A stretch of 5,322 nucleotides of DNA from CAZZKG01 sp964654825. Its GTDB lineage: Bacteria > Gemmatimonadota > CAZMKB01. The notes below the pieces were generated by a model. That model saw nothing but the letters and a program-made list of their open reading frames with translations, made no database searches and had not been told where the DNA came from. The DNA is taken from assembly GCA_964654825.1 (NCBI GenBank), contig CAZZKG010000120.1, positions 1 through 5,322 of the forward strand. The letters run 5' to 3'. Position numbers and translations under genes: made by a program. Positions within the stretch are counted from its first letter, which is position 1. Every line of letters starts with the position of its first letter. This document shows, piece by piece, positions 1 to 5,322 of the stretch.

Positions 1-288
1 GGACGAGTCTGATCATAGACGGCGGTATGACGTTGTATCCCGGTTTCGCGACAGGGGGATGATTCATCCATTAAGGTAAGATCTGAAGGGTGAAAATTTA
101 AGATTTACTACACGTTCACCGGGTGGATCGAAGGGGCTCTTGTTTTTACCGGTGATGTGAATGCCGACGGCCTTCCCGACATCTTCAATAGTGGAGAACG
201 AAGCTACCTTCACCTTTTATAACCGGCGGGTACCTACCTCGATGCAGCGAGACTCTACGAAGGGCTTAGTAATCCGTCAAGTATTTCA
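1..288 (+). pseudogene. Decayed or misassembled N-terminal part of the FG-GAP/VCBS-ASPIC gene
   Basis: Protein-like sequence is visible here but in no single open frame. Positions 3-59 read TSLIIDGGMTLYPGFATGG in frame 3 and then stop. From 94 frame 1 reads on to a VCBS/FG-GAP calcium-loop motif (GDVNADGLPD, 151-180) and hits TAA at 220-222. An earlier frame-1 TGA lies at 91-93. After the TAA the same frame continues as AGTYLDAARLYEGL, up to the second D-x-D-x-N-G loop at 289. Around 214-235 a one-base shift gives a better local match to the family (FYNR, then GTYLDAA back in frame 1), so a pair of compensating indels is possible. The gene clearly began left of the window. It is either a true pseudogene or sequence with errors. 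The stops are seen; the cause is not. Confidence 0.6.
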
Positions 289-957
289 ATGGTCGATGCG
301 GACCTCAACGGATCACTCGACCTCCTCAAGGAAGGGCTGCACCTTTCCGCCGGGATCCCGGGGGACTATGAGAACAAAAGCATTCAGGTGAATCTCGAAG
401 GAACGCTCTCGAATCGGTCGGCAATCGGGGCCGTGGCGTCGCTCTTTGCAGGTAACCGGTCAGGTACCGATTACGTCCGCAGTTCATCACCGCACCCCAA
501 GCGTCTTTTTTTCGGAACAGGGCAGGACAATCCGGACAGCCTGATCATCTATTGGCCGTCCGGAATCATACAGATCGAACGTGATCTTGTAGCCAACTCG
601 ATCATCTCGGTAACAGAAGACTCGACGCTGAGTGGTATCGGTAGCGGAAAACCGGTAGGAAAGCTCCCACGGCAATTCAGTCTTTCACAGAACTACCCGA
701 ACCCGTTCAATCCCCAGACGACAATACGCTACTGCCTACCCGAACAGGATGAACCGGTTCACGTGCATGTCGCCGTGTATGATCTCCGTGGAAAGCTGGT
801 AAAAACCCTGGTGAATGAACCTCAGGTCCCCGGACATTACACCGTTACCTGGGATGGAAGAGACGGACAGCGACTCCAGGCGGCTTCGGGGGTGTATCTC
901 GTCAGAATGAGAGCAGGATCCTTCGAATCGACGCGAAAGATACTGCTCGTGCGCTGA
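289..957 (+). CDS. C-terminal fragment of FG-GAP/VCBS-ASPIC protein with T9SS sorting domain
   Basis: This is the intact 222-residue 3' part of a larger secreted protein. Residues 2-12 form a VCBS/FG-GAP calcium loop (D-A-D-L-N-G-S-L-D). Residues about 34-105 match the ASPIC/UnbV domain, with the hallmarks SNRSAIGA, FFGTGQD, DSLIIYWPSG and VANS. Residues about 126-222 are a T9SS type A sorting domain: LSQNYPNPFNP at 132-142, VYDLRGKLVKTL, VTWDGRDG, SGVYLVRM and a final RKILLVR. In this family the sorting domain directs transfer across the outer membrane and surface anchoring or release. ATG 289 lies inside the calcium loop and has no Shine-Dalgarno sequence, so it is not the native start; homologous sequence continues upstream in the same frame. 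The next gene follows after 31 bases without a terminator, so cotranscription is likely. ASPIC proteins have no established general function. Confidence 0.8.
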   Translation: MVDADLNGSLDLLKEGLHLSAGIPGDYENKSIQVNLEGTLSNRSAIGAVASLFAGNRSGTDYVRSSSPHPKRLFFGTGQDNPDSLIIYWPSGIIQIERDLVANSIISVTEDSTLSGIGSGKPVGKLPRQFSLSQNYPNPFNPQTTIRYCLPEQDEPVHVHVAVYDLRGKLVKTLVNEPQVPGHYTVTWDGRDGQRLQAASGVYLVRMRAGSFESTRKILLVR

Positions 958-973
958 ACCTTTTCATGCCCCG

Positions 974-981
974 AAGGGAGG
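974..981 (+). promoter_or_regulatory. Shine-Dalgarno that sets the GTG start at 989
   Basis: AAGGGAGG lies 7 bases before GTG 989, an ideal spacing. It favours this start over the ATG at 966, whose frame encodes a short Cys/Ser-rich nonsense product. The GTG is also followed directly by a good signal peptide. Confidence 0.8.
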
Positions 982-988
982 AACCGCG

Positions 989-2497
989 GTGTACCGGGAA
1001 AGCCGGGAAAAGGTGTCAGGAAGACGATCGCGTGGCGCGCCCTTCGTTCTATACGCGATGCTGTTCGTACTCCTGTTCCCCCCGACCATCACCTTTGCTA
1101 CTGTTGTTTCTTCATCACCCCTTCCCGCTCAGCTCGAGCGCATCCTCTTCCCGTATGATGGAACACTTGATGGTCATGCGCAGGCCGATTCCTCGAATGT
1201 GAGGGTAGTAGGGAGATGCTCGTTCGGAACCGTCTACGAAGTGGAGACGGCCCCGACAGGCACATACGTGTACGCCTCCTCCGGTCATCATCTTCTCGTT
1301 ATCGACATCGCCGATCTTGCTCGTCCTGTCAGAAGAAGCATGATCCCGACGGATCATACGATACACGGAATTCATCACCATGAGGGGCTACTGTACCTCG
1401 CACTCGGGGAAGGCGGGGTAGGTGTATACGATACAGCAGATCCTCTCCGTCCCGAGCTCCTGGGTCAGTACACAGGCGGCGGATACGTACGTTCCGTGGT
1501 AACGGTGGGAGACACGGCCTACGTCGCTGACTGGTACGAAGGGCTCATTCTGCTCTCTGTCGAAGACCCGGGAAATCCCACATATCTGGCCGGCACTGAC
1601 GCGATAGGCATGGCGACGTCGATCACCGTCCTCGACTCTTTCATCTACGTGACAAACGGTGACCTGAATGTCATACAGGCAAGCAGCCAGCCCGATTCAT
1701 TCATCGTCACCACGATCGAGACACCCGGCTGGACTCTGGATTCGGTTGCCGACGATTCCATTCTTGTTGTCGCTGATGGGCAGGAAGGGCTCGGTGTGTA
1801 TTCGCTCGAGCATCCGGCTGTGCCTGTCGCTATCGGTTATGTCGACACACCTTCATACGCCAGCGCGGTGAAATTGTACGGAGCTTTTGCCTGTGTAGCC
1901 GATTTCGAAGCGGGACTTCGCATCATCTCGATCGAGGATCCGTACAATCCGCTTGAAGTGGGCTTCTCTGATACCCCGGGCTATGCGAGGGGTGTGGCGA
2001 TCACCGGGTCCCTCGCCGTGGTCGCTGACGACGAGGAAGGCCTTGGGGTCATCGACGTCACGGAGCCGACCGATCCCGCTTTCCTCGGGCGTTTTTCGGC
2101 ACCGCTTCGGACGAAGGATGTGGTGGTTTCCGGGGACTTTGCCTATCTGACTGATGGTCCATACGGCATGAAGGTGGTCTCGATAGCCGATCCGGCTTTT
2201 CCTGTGCACATTGGTTCCTGTATCCTGCCCGGAAGTGCCGAACAGATCGCCGTGGCGGATTCGTTTGCCTTCGTTCTCGATGGAGATGAAGCGGTACACG
2301 TGATCTCGATTGCGGATCCTCTGAATCCAACGGTAGTAAGTCAGGTCACCCCTGTTCTCTGGGGCGCTATCAACGACATCGACGCTCAGGGTGCCTATTT
2401 CTATCTGTCAGCGGGTTCGGACGGTTTTCGCATCTATTCGATAGAGGATCCTGGACATCCGGTCGAGGTCGGTTTCTACAAACCTACAGGGTGGTAG
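989..2497 (+). CDS. Secreted LVIVD-repeat (beta-propeller) protein, N-terminal part, cut by in-frame TAG
   Basis: Residues 1-37 form a signal peptide: basic n-region (R4-R15), hydrophobic core VLYAMLFVLLF, likely cleavage after TFA37. From about residue 70 come LVIVD-type repeats of about 42 residues. Each ends in a strand plus turn like LRIISIEDPYNPLEVG. The DP-x-x-P-like anchors fall near residues 108, 151, 193, 234, 275, 317, 359, 401, 443 and 487. LVIVD repeats are known to build beta-propeller-like surface proteins; no ligand or enzyme site is visible. A His cluster (HTIHGIHHH) occupies 123-131. The frame stops at TAG 2495-2497 in the first strand region of a repeat. The next codons carry on the repeat in the same frame to the T9SS domain at 3011-3307, so this is the front of one 772-residue protein. 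The start is GTG with a strong Shine-Dalgarno. It probably shares a transcript with the upstream gene. Confidence 0.9.
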   Translation: MYRESREKVSGRRSRGAPFVLYAMLFVLLFPPTITFATVVSSSPLPAQLERILFPYDGTLDGHAQADSSNVRVVGRCSFGTVYEVETAPTGTYVYASSGHHLLVIDIADLARPVRRSMIPTDHTIHGIHHHEGLLYLALGEGGVGVYDTADPLRPELLGQYTGGGYVRSVVTVGDTAYVADWYEGLILLSVEDPGNPTYLAGTDAIGMATSITVLDSFIYVTNGDLNVIQASSQPDSFIVTTIETPGWTLDSVADDSILVVADGQEGLGVYSLEHPAVPVAIGYVDTPSYASAVKLYGAFACVADFEAGLRIISIEDPYNPLEVGFSDTPGYARGVAITGSLAVVADDEEGLGVIDVTEPTDPAFLGRFSAPLRTKDVVVSGDFAYLTDGPYGMKVVSIADPAFPVHIGSCILPGSAEQIAVADSFAFVLDGDEAVHVISIADPLNPTVVSQVTPVLWGAINDIDAQGAYFYLSAGSDGFRIYSIEDPGHPVEVGFYKPTGW

Positions 2498-2980
2498 GCT
2501 TCTTATATCGGAATTACCGTTCGGGGTAATCTGGCTTGTGTCGTAGGCGATAATGTCCGTACCTTCACGATCGAAGACCCAACCGATCCGAGATATCTCG
2601 GTGTGATCTACACACAAACGATCTCTGAACAAAAAATCGCTATGCACGACACACTTGTATGTGTGACAGCGTGGTTCTTCGGAAATTCTCAAGGCATATT
2701 TGTCATTTTGATCGCTGATTCCACACATCCGGTCGGGCTCGGTACTTATTATGAGACAGGACTGTATACGTACCATGTTGCCATGAACAGTACACACGCT
2801 TTTACCACTAATAACGACATGCGAATGACGGTGTTCTCGATCGAGGAGCCGGCAGAGACCAGGCCGGTTGGATATTATGACACGGATACCGGTGCACTGC
2901 AGCTGGATGCGGATGAATCATACGCGTATCTCGCTGCGGATCATGGTGGACTGCTTATTCTCGAGTATGTCGAAATCACA
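1196..2980 (+). repeat. About 14 LVIVD-type protein repeats of roughly 42-47 residues
   Basis: The period is read from the recurring strand-turn LxVxSIxDPxxPxxVG, at steps of 41-47 codons across the TAG. Fourteen strands of this type can be counted. The DNA copies are diverged, so this is an old protein repeat and not a recent tandem duplication. Fourteen units would fit two seven-bladed propellers, but the folding is inferred only from the count. Confidence 0.75.
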
Positions 2981-3310
2981 TCGATCGAGGAAGGAGAACC
3001 GCACAGTGGTCCGCTGCCGGGATCGTTCGTCCTTTCACAGAACTACCCCAACCCCTTCAATCCGACGACAACGATCTCGTTCGACATTCCCGGTGAACAG
3101 GGCGTCAGGAAACCAGTGACCATCATTGTCTACGATGTGCGCGGCAGACACGTGAAGACCCTCATCGACGGGGAGATCGAGCCTGGTACCCACGAGGTCG
3201 TCTGGGATGGACGAAACGAGAAGGGGGAGCAGGTCGCATCAGGGATTTACCTGTACACGTTGAAAAACGGCAGAACGGTCTACACCAGGAAGATGCTAAT
3301 GCTCAAATAA
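2603..3310 (+). CDS. C-terminal part of the LVIVD-repeat protein with T9SS sorting domain
   Basis: This is the continuation of the gene starting at 989, in the same frame. Coding similarity really resumes at 2498, right after the TAG: TVRGNLACVVGDN, then FTIEDPTDPRYLG. GTG 2603 is only the first possible start codon; it has no Shine-Dalgarno and lies inside a repeat, so independent translation is doubtful. In full-length numbering the repeat anchors lie near 530, 577 and 620, with a last strand LLILEYVEI near 655-663. About 14 repeats result for the whole protein. Residues 137-235 of this piece are a T9SS type A sorting domain: LSQNYPNPFNP, IVYDVRGRHVKTL, VVWDGRNEKG, SGIYLYTL and the terminal RKMLMLK. 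If the TAG is real and not read through, the upstream product loses its sorting signal. No terminator hairpin follows the TAA. Confidence 0.75.
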   Translation: MIYTQTISEQKIAMHDTLVCVTAWFFGNSQGIFVILIADSTHPVGLGTYYETGLYTYHVAMNSTHAFTTNNDMRMTVFSIEEPAETRPVGYYDTDTGALQLDADESYAYLAADHGGLLILEYVEITSIEEGEPHSGPLPGSFVLSQNYPNPFNPTTTISFDIPGEQGVRKPVTIIVYDVRGRHVKTLIDGEIEPGTHEVVWDGRNEKGEQVASGIYLYTLKNGRTVYTRKMLMLK

Positions 3311-3343
3311 TACTCCCATCAACGCCACCCGCGCAGAAAAAAC

Positions 3344-3372
3344 TTGACGAATATTTTAGTTTCTACTATAAT
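3344..3372 (+). promoter_or_regulatory. Near-consensus sigma70-type promoter for the delta-60 repeat gene
   Basis: The -35 box TTGACG (3344-3349) and the -10 box TATAAT (3367-3372) are separated by exactly 17 bases, with an A/T-rich spacer and an A6 run just upstream. Transcription should start near 3379. It lies in the only sizeable gap between genes (3311-3535), which suggests that the gene at 3536 is its own transcription unit. Not the TAnnTTTG-type promoter usual in Bacteroidota. Confidence 0.75.
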
Positions 3373-3380
3373 GCAATTAC

Positions 3381-3539
3381 ATGATACGAGGGCGACCCCA
3401 GGCCTGGTGCAGTAGACACTCCCCCCTCTCGAAGATCGGTTTTCGCTTCGGTGCGAATCAGTATGTCTTGAATACACTGGTATTTACTATCTTCGTGTTA
3501 CTGCAGGCGAGTTTTCACCTTGCAAGGAGGAGAGTATGA
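3381..3539 (+). CDS. Candidate 52-residue hydrophobic small protein, possibly leaderless, ATGA overlap with next gene
   Basis: An open frame of 52 codons runs from ATG 3381 to TGA 3537-3539. It fills nearly all of what would otherwise be a 155-base 5' leader. Its ATG lies about 2 bases after the predicted transcription start, so it would be translated from a leaderless or almost leaderless mRNA; there is no Shine-Dalgarno. It ends in ATGA (3536-3539), overlapping the ATG of the delta-60 repeat gene, a usual sign of translational coupling. Residues about 28-43 are hydrophobic (YVLNTLVFTIFVLL) and are followed by a basic tail (LARRRV), so a single membrane segment is possible. The frame's last codons coincide with the Shine-Dalgarno of the next gene. 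No family is recognised. A frame this long is not very improbable by chance, and it may simply be a leader. Confidence 0.3.
   Translation: MIRGRPQAWCSRHSPLSKIGFRFGANQYVLNTLVFTIFVLLQASFHLARRRV
3442..3457 (+). other. Small hairpin in the leader before the delta-60 gene
   Basis: TTCGC (3442-3446) can pair with GCGAA (3453-3457) around the loop TTCGGT. The stem has only five pairs and no T-tract, so it is not a terminator. A perfect palindrome CCAGGCCTGG lies further upstream at 3398-3407. No riboswitch class is recognised here. Either element may be chance. Confidence 0.3.
3524..3530 (+). promoter_or_regulatory. Shine-Dalgarno of the delta-60 repeat gene
   Basis: AAGGAGG lies 5 bases before ATG 3536 and fixes that start, which leads straight into a signal peptide. 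Confidence 0.85.
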
Positions 3540-5140
3540 GAACGTACGCTGTTTCTCTTGGGCTTTTGTTTCTTCTCTTCACACTTCTCACTGGTACCAG
3601 CGCGATCGCCGACCCCGGGGATCTGGATCCCACGTTCGGTGACAGCGGCATTGTCATCCTCGATGTCATGGATGAGTCCGATTTTGCCACGAGCCCGGAC
3701 ATAACTTCCGATGGGAAGATCGTGGTTGCCGGATACCACCTCGGGAGCAATGACTGGGACTTCATGGTGGTACGGTACAAGGAGGACGGTAGCCTCGACT
3801 CGACATTTTCGGAAGACGGCATCGTGATTACCGACTATGCCGGTTACCGGAACGAATGGATAGATGCAAAGGTACAGCCTGATGACCGGTTCCTTGCAGT
3901 TGGCGCGGCTTATAACGCGACAGACTCCGATATTGCCATCGGTCGGTACAATACAGATGGCACCTTCGATCCGGGATTCGCTGATAATGGTTTGTTAGTC
4001 ACTGGCGTCGGTGCAGCAGATGACTGGCTGGTGGGTGTGGATTTTCAGGCAGATGAAAAGATAGTAGCAATAGGCTCGGCGGATAACGGCACTGATTTCG
4101 ATTGTCTGTTGATCCGTTTGAACAGTGATGGCACGCTCGATACGAGCTTCTCTGACGACGGTATTCTGATAATCGATCTCGATGGGAAGGTTAACCACGG
4201 TTCGGCTGTGGAAGTGCAGCCCGATGGCAGGATCGTGGTTGTCGGTCGCGTCGAACGCGAAGAAAATGACGAAGATATTTTTCTCATGCGTCTCCTCAGT
4301 GACGGTACGCCCGACTCGAGTTTTTCAGAAGACGGCCTCGTAATCACCGACATCGGGAACGTTCCGAACCTGCCATGGAGCGTGGCTCTTCAAGCCAACG
4401 GGAAGATCGTCGTGGATGGACAAATCGGTCCTGTAGGGGAACAGGACATCCTCGTGCTGAGATACAACGCAGATGGGAGCCTCGATCCGGCATTCTCCGG
4501 TGACGGTATTGTCACGCTGGACATCGCAGGTTATTATGATGGAGGTAGAGGTGTCCGTGTGCAGGAGGACGGCAGCCTCGTCGTGAATGCGACCATGTTC
4601 GATGGTGTTCAGTATGATTATGCGCTGGTGAGATTCAACTGCGACGGGAGCCTGGATTCGAGTTTTTCCGATGACGGTATTGCGATAACGGATATCAACG
4701 AATATGACGGATCCTACTACCTGGTACTGCAGCCCGATGGAAAGATCGTCGTCACCGGATATATCTGGGACAATCACGACTATGACTGGGTGGTCATGCG
4801 GTACGAGGGGGGGGTACTGCCGGGCCTTTCCATCTCACCTCCGTCGGGTAAGTACGTGACGACTCAAAAGTTCGATCTGGCTCTCATCGTAGAGACCGCC
4901 GGGCTGTCAGTTGTCGGGGGCTATGCCGAACTCGACAACACTGATGTGACCAGCGTTCTCATGAAGAGTGTGAAACCCGGCACACTCGTCACGGGTGGGA
5001 TGACGTTCCGGATGCCCGACATCCACACGGGTGTGTTGACACCAGGCTGCCATATGCTGGAGGTGGGATTGGATTTGAGCAACGGATCGAGGATAACTGA
5101 CTCTGTCACGTGGGAGGTGAGAGAGAATACCGAACCGTAG
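3536..5140 (+). CDS. Secreted delta-60 repeat (seven-bladed beta-propeller) protein with unknown C-terminal domain
   Basis: This is an intact 534-residue gene. Residues 1-25 are a signal peptide (AVSLGLLFLLFTLLTG core, likely cleavage after SAIA). Seven delta-60 repeats (DUF5122-type propeller family) follow. The motif LD-x-x-F-x-x-DGI begins at residues 30, 87, 144, 201, 259, 316 and 373, steps of 57 or 58. Each unit also carries QPDGKIVVxGxx and a strand like DFMVVRY. The split first and last units suggest that the ring closes by pairing the two ends, as in seven-bladed propellers. Residues about 430-528 form a separate domain, probably an Ig-like beta-sandwich (PPSGKYVTTQKFDLALIV, then LTPGCHMLEVGLDL and VTWEV). 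I cannot name its family. Unlike both upstream genes it has no YPNPFNP domain, so it may stop in the periplasm or use another route. The protein is very Asp-rich. It has its own promoter and a strong Shine-Dalgarno. No binding partner is evident. Confidence 0.93.
   Translation: MRTYAVSLGLLFLLFTLLTGTSAIADPGDLDPTFGDSGIVILDVMDESDFATSPDITSDGKIVVAGYHLGSNDWDFMVVRYKEDGSLDSTFSEDGIVITDYAGYRNEWIDAKVQPDDRFLAVGAAYNATDSDIAIGRYNTDGTFDPGFADNGLLVTGVGAADDWLVGVDFQADEKIVAIGSADNGTDFDCLLIRLNSDGTLDTSFSDDGILIIDLDGKVNHGSAVEVQPDGRIVVVGRVEREENDEDIFLMRLLSDGTPDSSFSEDGLVITDIGNVPNLPWSVALQANGKIVVDGQIGPVGEQDILVLRYNADGSLDPAFSGDGIVTLDIAGYYDGGRGVRVQEDGSLVVNATMFDGVQYDYALVRFNCDGSLDSSFSDDGIAITDINEYDGSYYLVLQPDGKIVVTGYIWDNHDYDWVVMRYEGGVLPGLSISPPSGKYVTTQKFDLALIVETAGLSVVGGYAELDNTDVTSVLMKSVKPGTLVTGGMTFRMPDIHTGVLTPGCHMLEVGLDLSNGSRITDSVTWEVRENTEP
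3623..4807 (+). repeat. Seven delta-60 protein repeats, about 171 bp each
   Basis: The units start with the LD-x-x-F motif and follow each other at 57, 57, 57, 58, 57 and 57 codons. The stretch coding for DGKIVV keeps recognisable DNA similarity between copies (GATCGT cores near 3719, 4231, 4406 and 4745), but the copies differ at many positions. This is a protein fold repeat, not a recent DNA duplication. Confidence 0.9.
4807..4814 (+). repeat. G8 homopolymer in coding sequence at a domain boundary
   Basis: Eight Gs in a row encode the end of E-G-G-V, just between the last propeller strand (VVMRYE) and the C-terminal domain. It is the longest homopolymer in the window. Runs of this kind are prone to replication slippage. 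Confidence 0.9.
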
Positions 5141-5203
5141 GCCGGCCGATTTCTTGGATACGGTGAACTTCCCCTTCGAACTTTTCGGGGCAGTAGAAAC
5201 GCG

Positions 5204-5233
5204 GAGATAATTCCCGGAGACATAATCCCCGGA
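5204..5233 (+). repeat. 15-bp tandem direct repeat just upstream of a -35 box
   Basis: GAGATAATTCCCGGA (5204-5218) is followed directly by GACATAATCCCCGGA (5219-5233), 13 of 15 bases identical. The second copy ends 5 bases before TTGACA. The position fits a binding site for an activator or repressor; no known regulator site is recognised. Confidence 0.65.
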
Positions 5234-5238
5234 TATGG

Positions 5239-5267
5239 TTGACACAGCTTCCGAAGTGCGGTATAAT
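5239..5267 (+). promoter_or_regulatory. Perfect-consensus sigma70-type promoter facing out of the window
   Basis: TTGACA (5239-5244), 17 bases, then TATAAT (5262-5267). Both boxes and the spacing are ideal. Transcription should begin near 5274 and read a gene that starts beyond 5322. No start codon with a Shine-Dalgarno is visible before the window ends. Confidence 0.8.
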
Positions 5268-5280
5268 CAGGAAGCTCCTG
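5268..5280 (+). promoter_or_regulatory. Inverted repeat over the predicted transcription start (possible operator)
   Basis: CAGGA (5268-5272), three bases, then TCCTG (5276-5280), directly after the -10 box and centred on the expected +1. This is a classic place for a repressor to bind. CCTGG (5277-5281) can alternatively pair with CCAGG (5291-5295) in the RNA. The arms are short, so chance is not excluded. Confidence 0.4.
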
Positions 5281-5322
5281 GGACTTCTCGCCAGGTGCGG
5301 TGCTCGGACGATTAAAACATTT

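Noticed and set aside
350..361. Palindrome CCGGGATCCCGG
   Set aside because: Inside the ASPIC coding region, with no regulatory context; likely chance.
161..391. Frame 161-391 on the + strand
   Set aside because: It is the +1-shifted reading of the VCBS/ASPIC segment. Only the short part near 214-230 may reflect a real frameshift.
966..1202. Frame starting at ATG 966
   Set aside because: Its product is rich in Cys, Ser and Pro with no family resemblance, and it overlaps the signal peptide and start of the LVIVD gene, which has the Shine-Dalgarno.
2495..2497. Amber codon reassignment as the general genetic code
   Set aside because: The intact gene at 3536 ends in TAG right where its domain ends, so TAG acts as a stop here.
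2588..2601. Perfect 14-bp palindrome CCGAGATATCTCGG
   Set aside because: It lies within coding sequence of a conserved repeat turn (DPRYLG). One such palindrome in 5 kb is not surprising, and no promoter is nearby.
4325..4777. Long open frames on the - strand opposite the delta-60 gene
   Set aside because: They follow the regular repeat in antisense and lack Shine-Dalgarno sites and promoters; they are shadows of the sense gene.
5174..5190. Hairpin after the delta-60 gene as a terminator
   Set aside because: The stem contains two G-T pairs, the loop is three bases and no T-run follows. No convincing intrinsic terminator is visible in 5141-5238.
5235..5315. 26-codon frame from ATG 5235
   Set aside because: It spans the promoter boxes themselves and has no Shine-Dalgarno, so it cannot be translated from that promoter.

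Overview
The window reads left to right on the + strand throughout. It carries the remains of three consecutive genes for exported, repeat-built proteins, plus two near-consensus promoters. Two proteins end in a YPNPFNP-type type IX secretion (T9SS type A) sorting domain. One of these also carries an ASPIC/UnbV module with FG-GAP/VCBS repeats. Together these point to a lineage of the Fibrobacterota-Chlorobiota-Bacteroidota (FCB) superphylum or an allied candidate phylum. Strong GGAGG ribosome binding sites and E. coli-like TTGAC-N17-TATAAT promoters argue against classical Bacteroidota, which mostly lack both. An uncultured FCB-type phylum fits better, but this is inference.

Positions 1-957 hold the 3' part of an FG-GAP/VCBS-ASPIC-T9SS gene. 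Its left 288 bases are broken by stops and frame changes, and 289-957 is the intact remnant. After a 31-base gap, a GTG-started LVIVD-repeat gene begins at 989. It has a signal peptide, about 14 propeller-like repeats and a T9SS domain ending at 3310. A single in-frame TAG at 2495-2497 splits it into 989-2497 and a downstream part, with no change of frame.

Positions 3311-3535 hold a promoter (TTGACG-N17-TATAAT). Just after its predicted start point lies a previously unlisted 52-codon open frame (3381-3539) that overlaps the next start codon as ATGA. Gene three (3536-5140) is intact. It encodes a signal peptide, seven delta-60 repeats of about 57 residues (probably one seven-bladed propeller) and an unrecognised C-terminal domain without a T9SS signal. 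A run of eight Gs lies at the boundary between propeller and C-terminal domain.

The right end (5141-5322) holds a perfect-consensus promoter (TTGACA-N17-TATAAT). A 15-bp tandem repeat sits just upstream of it and an inverted repeat over the predicted start point. This looks like a controlled promoter for a gene beyond the window.

The common theme is surface or secreted beta-propeller scaffolds of three unrelated repeat families side by side. No enzyme active site, mobile element, RNA gene or CRISPR array was recognised. The most interesting items are the hidden small ORF, the G8 tract, the in-frame TAG and the promoter architecture at the right end.
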